DNA of 7,019 bases from Puniceicoccales bacterium. Lineage in GTDB: Bacteria; Verrucomicrobiota; Verrucomicrobiia; Opitutales; UBA953. Positions 5,804 to 7,019 of the stretch are shown piece after piece. Under the pieces are notes generated by a model. The model was not told where the DNA came from, did no database searches, and saw only the letters and a program-made list of their open reading frames with translations. The stretch is taken from the NCBI GenBank assembly GCA_031284845.1, contig JAITXH010000055.1:1-7019 (forward strand), written 5' to 3'. Made by a program: the position numbers and the translations under genes. Positions within the stretch are counted from its first letter, which is position 1. Each line of letters opens with the position of its first letter.

Positions 5804-6460
5804 ATGAAAGCTCCGACTGCGCGCCAGCGTGACATCCTTCAATTTCTCGGTCAGCACTACACCACACACGGTTACTGGCCGAGCATCCGTGACATTCAAG
5901 CACACTTCCAACTCGGCAGCACCAACGGTGTCATGGGCCACTTGCACGCTCTCGAGCGCAAAGGCTGCATCCATCGTATCGCCGGCACGGCCCGCGCCTA
6001 CCGCATTGAAACACCCGAAGGCGATATCCCCGCCGCGCCAACTCCCACGAGTGCCTCCCCGGCGGAAAACCTCTTAAGCATCCCTGTTTATGGCAGTATC
6101 GCAGCAGGCTATCCAGACGGTCTGGAATCCAGCGGCATAGTCGCCCGGCTCCAAATGGACGCCCGGACAGCCAGTGTGCGCCACGCTGACAAAACCTTCG
6201 CCTTGCGTGTGCGTGGCGAGAGCATGATCAATGCCGGCATACTGGATGGCGACACTGTCATCCTAGAACAAGGACAGCCCCGCGATGGCGACATCGTGGC
6301 CGCGCTCATAGATGGACAAACGACACTAAAGCGCTTTGTGAAAAAACAGAATACTACGCCCTTCCTTCGTGCGGAGAATCCGGCATTCCCAGACATTCAT
6401 CCTGTCTCGGAACTCCTCATTCAGGGTATCGCCCGTTCCATCGTGCGCAAACTTGCCTGA
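5804..6460 (+). CDS. lexA: LexA-family SOS repressor with self-cleaving S24 domain
   Basis: This is a 218-residue transcriptional repressor of DNA-damage genes. The N-terminal winged helix-turn-helix covers residues ~1-68: TARQRDILQF is the first helix, WPSIRDIQAHFQL helix 2, and GSTNGVMGHLHALERKG the recognition helix. After a Pro/Ala-rich linker (~72-90), the S24 peptidase domain has the Ala101-Gly102 cleavage site in IAAGYP, nucleophile Ser140 in RVRGESM and Lys176 in TTLKRF. All residues for RecA-stimulated self-cleavage are thus present. I chose the ATG at 5804 over a GTG at 5717 because the extra 29 residues are basic, unlike the family, and cover the intergenic inverted repeats. The C-terminal stretch PFLRAENPAFPDIHP resembles verrucomicrobial LexA proteins as I remember them. 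No clear TGTTC-N4-GAACA operator lies upstream. Verrucomicrobia can carry several LexA-like S24 proteins, so this may be the main LexA or a paralogue. Confidence 0.9.
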   Translation: MKAPTARQRDILQFLGQHYTTHGYWPSIRDIQAHFQLGSTNGVMGHLHALERKGCIHRIAGTARAYRIETPEGDIPAAPTPTSASPAENLLSIPVYGSIAAGYPDGLESSGIVARLQMDARTASVRHADKTFALRVRGESMINAGILDGDTVILEQGQPRDGDIVAALIDGQTTLKRFVKKQNTTPFLRAENPAFPDIHPVSELLIQGIARSIVRKLA

Positions 6461-6536
6461 GAAACCGCAGCTCCGGGTTTCTGGTAAATCTGTGTCGGGA
6501 CTGACACTGCCCCTCCCTCCCGGTCCGCAGCGGTTT
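6460..6536. terminator. Nested inverted repeats in the convergent lexA / hypothetical gene junction
   Basis: Three complementary pairs occupy this short gap: AGAAACC (6460-6466) with GGTTTCT (6476-6482), GTGTC (6492-6496) with GACAC (6503-6507), and AAACCGC (6462-6468) with GCGGTTT (6530-6536). The last pair is followed by ATTTT on the + strand. The first and third pairs share bases and exclude each other. The location between convergent genes suggests transcription termination, but no stem is long and no U tract directly follows the first two. Confidence 0.4.
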
Positions 6537-6834
6537 ATTTTGCCTGTAGTTGGGCGTCGCGGGTGGCGTTGGATTGCTCGCGATCACGGAGCCGGATAAG
6601 CTCTACGGCCTCGCGCTCGGCTTCAGTGAGGCTGAGCGCGTCAAAGCGCCCGTTCTCGATATAACTCTTCGCATCGGGCCGGGTGAGTGAGCCGGGAAGC
6701 AGACCGGGGAGCTTGTCTGGCTGCGCTATTTCGAGGAAAAAAACGATGGGATCAGTGGCGAGTTTGAGCGCACTCAAAAACTTCATGCAACCCGCCTTGG
6801 AACAGCGGGCAGAGCCACTTCGGTGGCACAGCAA
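6535..6834 (-). CDS. Hypothetical protein, start uncertain
   Basis: I do not recognise this family. The last ~80 codons look coding: GC-rich third positions, then a hydrophobic helix (TDPIVFFLEIAQ), a Pro/Gly loop (KLPGLLPGSLTRPDA) and a charged helix (LTEAEREAVELIRLRDREQ) ending at the TAA at 6535-6537. The start is unclear. An ATG at 6784-6786 gives 83 residues; a TTG at 6832-6834 gives 99 and adds Cys3, His4, Cys11 and Cys16. The frame stays open further upstream to a TGA at 6907-6909 without a usable start, and that stretch is also Cys-rich (four more Cys). This could be a small zinc-binding protein, or the end of a larger gene interrupted by a frameshift. It is convergent with lexA. Confidence is good that something is encoded here and low for its N-terminus. 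Confidence 0.5.
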   Translation of the reverse strand: MLCHRSGSARCSKAGCMKFLSALKLATDPIVFFLEIAQPDKLPGLLPGSLTRPDAKSYIENGRFDALSLTEAEREAVELIRLRDREQSNATRDAQLQAK

Positions 6835-6875
6835 GTGAGAAGCCTTCGCCTGGCAGATGCAACGGCGCCAGCACG

Positions 6876-7019
6876 CTACAACGCACGCAGGTAACGCGCC
6901 AGACCGTCAGGCAGGCAAAGCGGGAAAAGGATTTCGGCAACGAGCATGGCAGGAGCAGTTGCGGGAAGAAAAGCATTAACCTGCACATTCTCCCAAAACG
7001 CGCAACTCACGCTTGCCGC
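6876..7019 (-). CDS. Possible C-terminal end of a minus-strand gene entering from the right edge
   Basis: One minus-strand frame is open from the window edge to a TAG at 6876-6878, giving 47 residues. Its last part, AEILFPLCLPDGLARYLRAL, reads like protein, with a hydrophobic strand followed by an amphipathic helix. Third-position GC is only about 55 percent over these codons, which is weak support. I cannot name a family. It may be the end of a separate gene, or the upstream part of the locus at 6535-6834 joined by a frameshift. A competing frame (6752-6988) is open as well and contains CVRCSVLAPLHLPGEG, so the true reading is undecided. Confidence 0.28.
   Translation of the reverse strand, partial: AASVSCAFWENVQVNAFLPATAPAMLVAEILFPLCLPDGLARYLRAL

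Noticed and set aside
6876..6943. Resemblance of AEILFPLCLPDG to the N-terminus of PriA
   Set aside because: Only a short hydrophobic pattern matches, and the frame stops after 47 codons; too weak to name.
1..7019. CRISPR arrays, tRNA or rRNA genes, insertion sequences, phage genes
   Set aside because: No regularly spaced repeats, cloverleaf, transposase motif or terminal inverted repeats were seen on either strand.

Overview
The window is GC-rich, gene-dense bacterial chromosome from a Gram-negative organism. Its main content is the 3' end of an aryl polyene (APE) pigment gene cluster, followed by ordinary chromosomal genes. A verrucomicrobial host, possibly Opitutales-like, is my best guess. 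It rests on the LexA C-terminal domain, a long-form NfeD protease and the absence of Shine-Dalgarno motifs. This is recalled family resemblance, not a search result, so treat it as tentative (about 0.55).

Layout. On the + strand, 1-3600 holds four genes in the order ketosynthase, hotdog dehydratase, ketoreductase, ketosynthase. This is the apeO-apeP-apeQ-apeR order at the end of known APE clusters. apeO runs off the left edge of the window. apeP and apeQ share one base, and the other gaps are 13 and 34 bases, so the four look like one operon. The remaining ape genes (adenylation enzyme, acyl carrier proteins, second dehydratase, chain-length partner, export and acyltransferase functions) would lie to the left and are not visible.

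A 29-base convergent junction with a G8 run and a GC palindrome separates apeR from two minus-strand genes. These are a Nudix hydrolase (3630-4142) and, upstream of it in transcription order, a long NfeD-type membrane serine protease (4179-5627). NfeD diverges from lexA (5804-6460, + strand) across a 176-base AT-richer intergenic region. That region contains two perfect inverted repeats and a consensus TTGACA hexamer. After lexA comes a convergent junction with nested inverted repeats. A minus-strand hypothetical gene follows (6535 to about 6834). The last ~190 bases are unresolved: fragments in different minus frames look protein-like, as if a gene were frameshifted or a second gene ended there.

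Function. ApeO and ApeR condense malonyl-ACP units onto an aryl starter. ApeQ reduces the beta-keto group, and ApeP with its partner dehydrates it. Enoyl reduction is absent in this pathway, so a conjugated polyene builds up. The Nudix, NfeD and LexA genes are independent housekeeping or stress functions. I see no clearly new system. The points most worth a second look are the Asn-to-Asp change in the ApeQ catalytic tetrad, the three-codon upstream ORF created by an 8-bp tandem duplication at the nfeD start, the lexA control region that lacks the expected operator, and the broken-looking Cys-rich locus at the right end.
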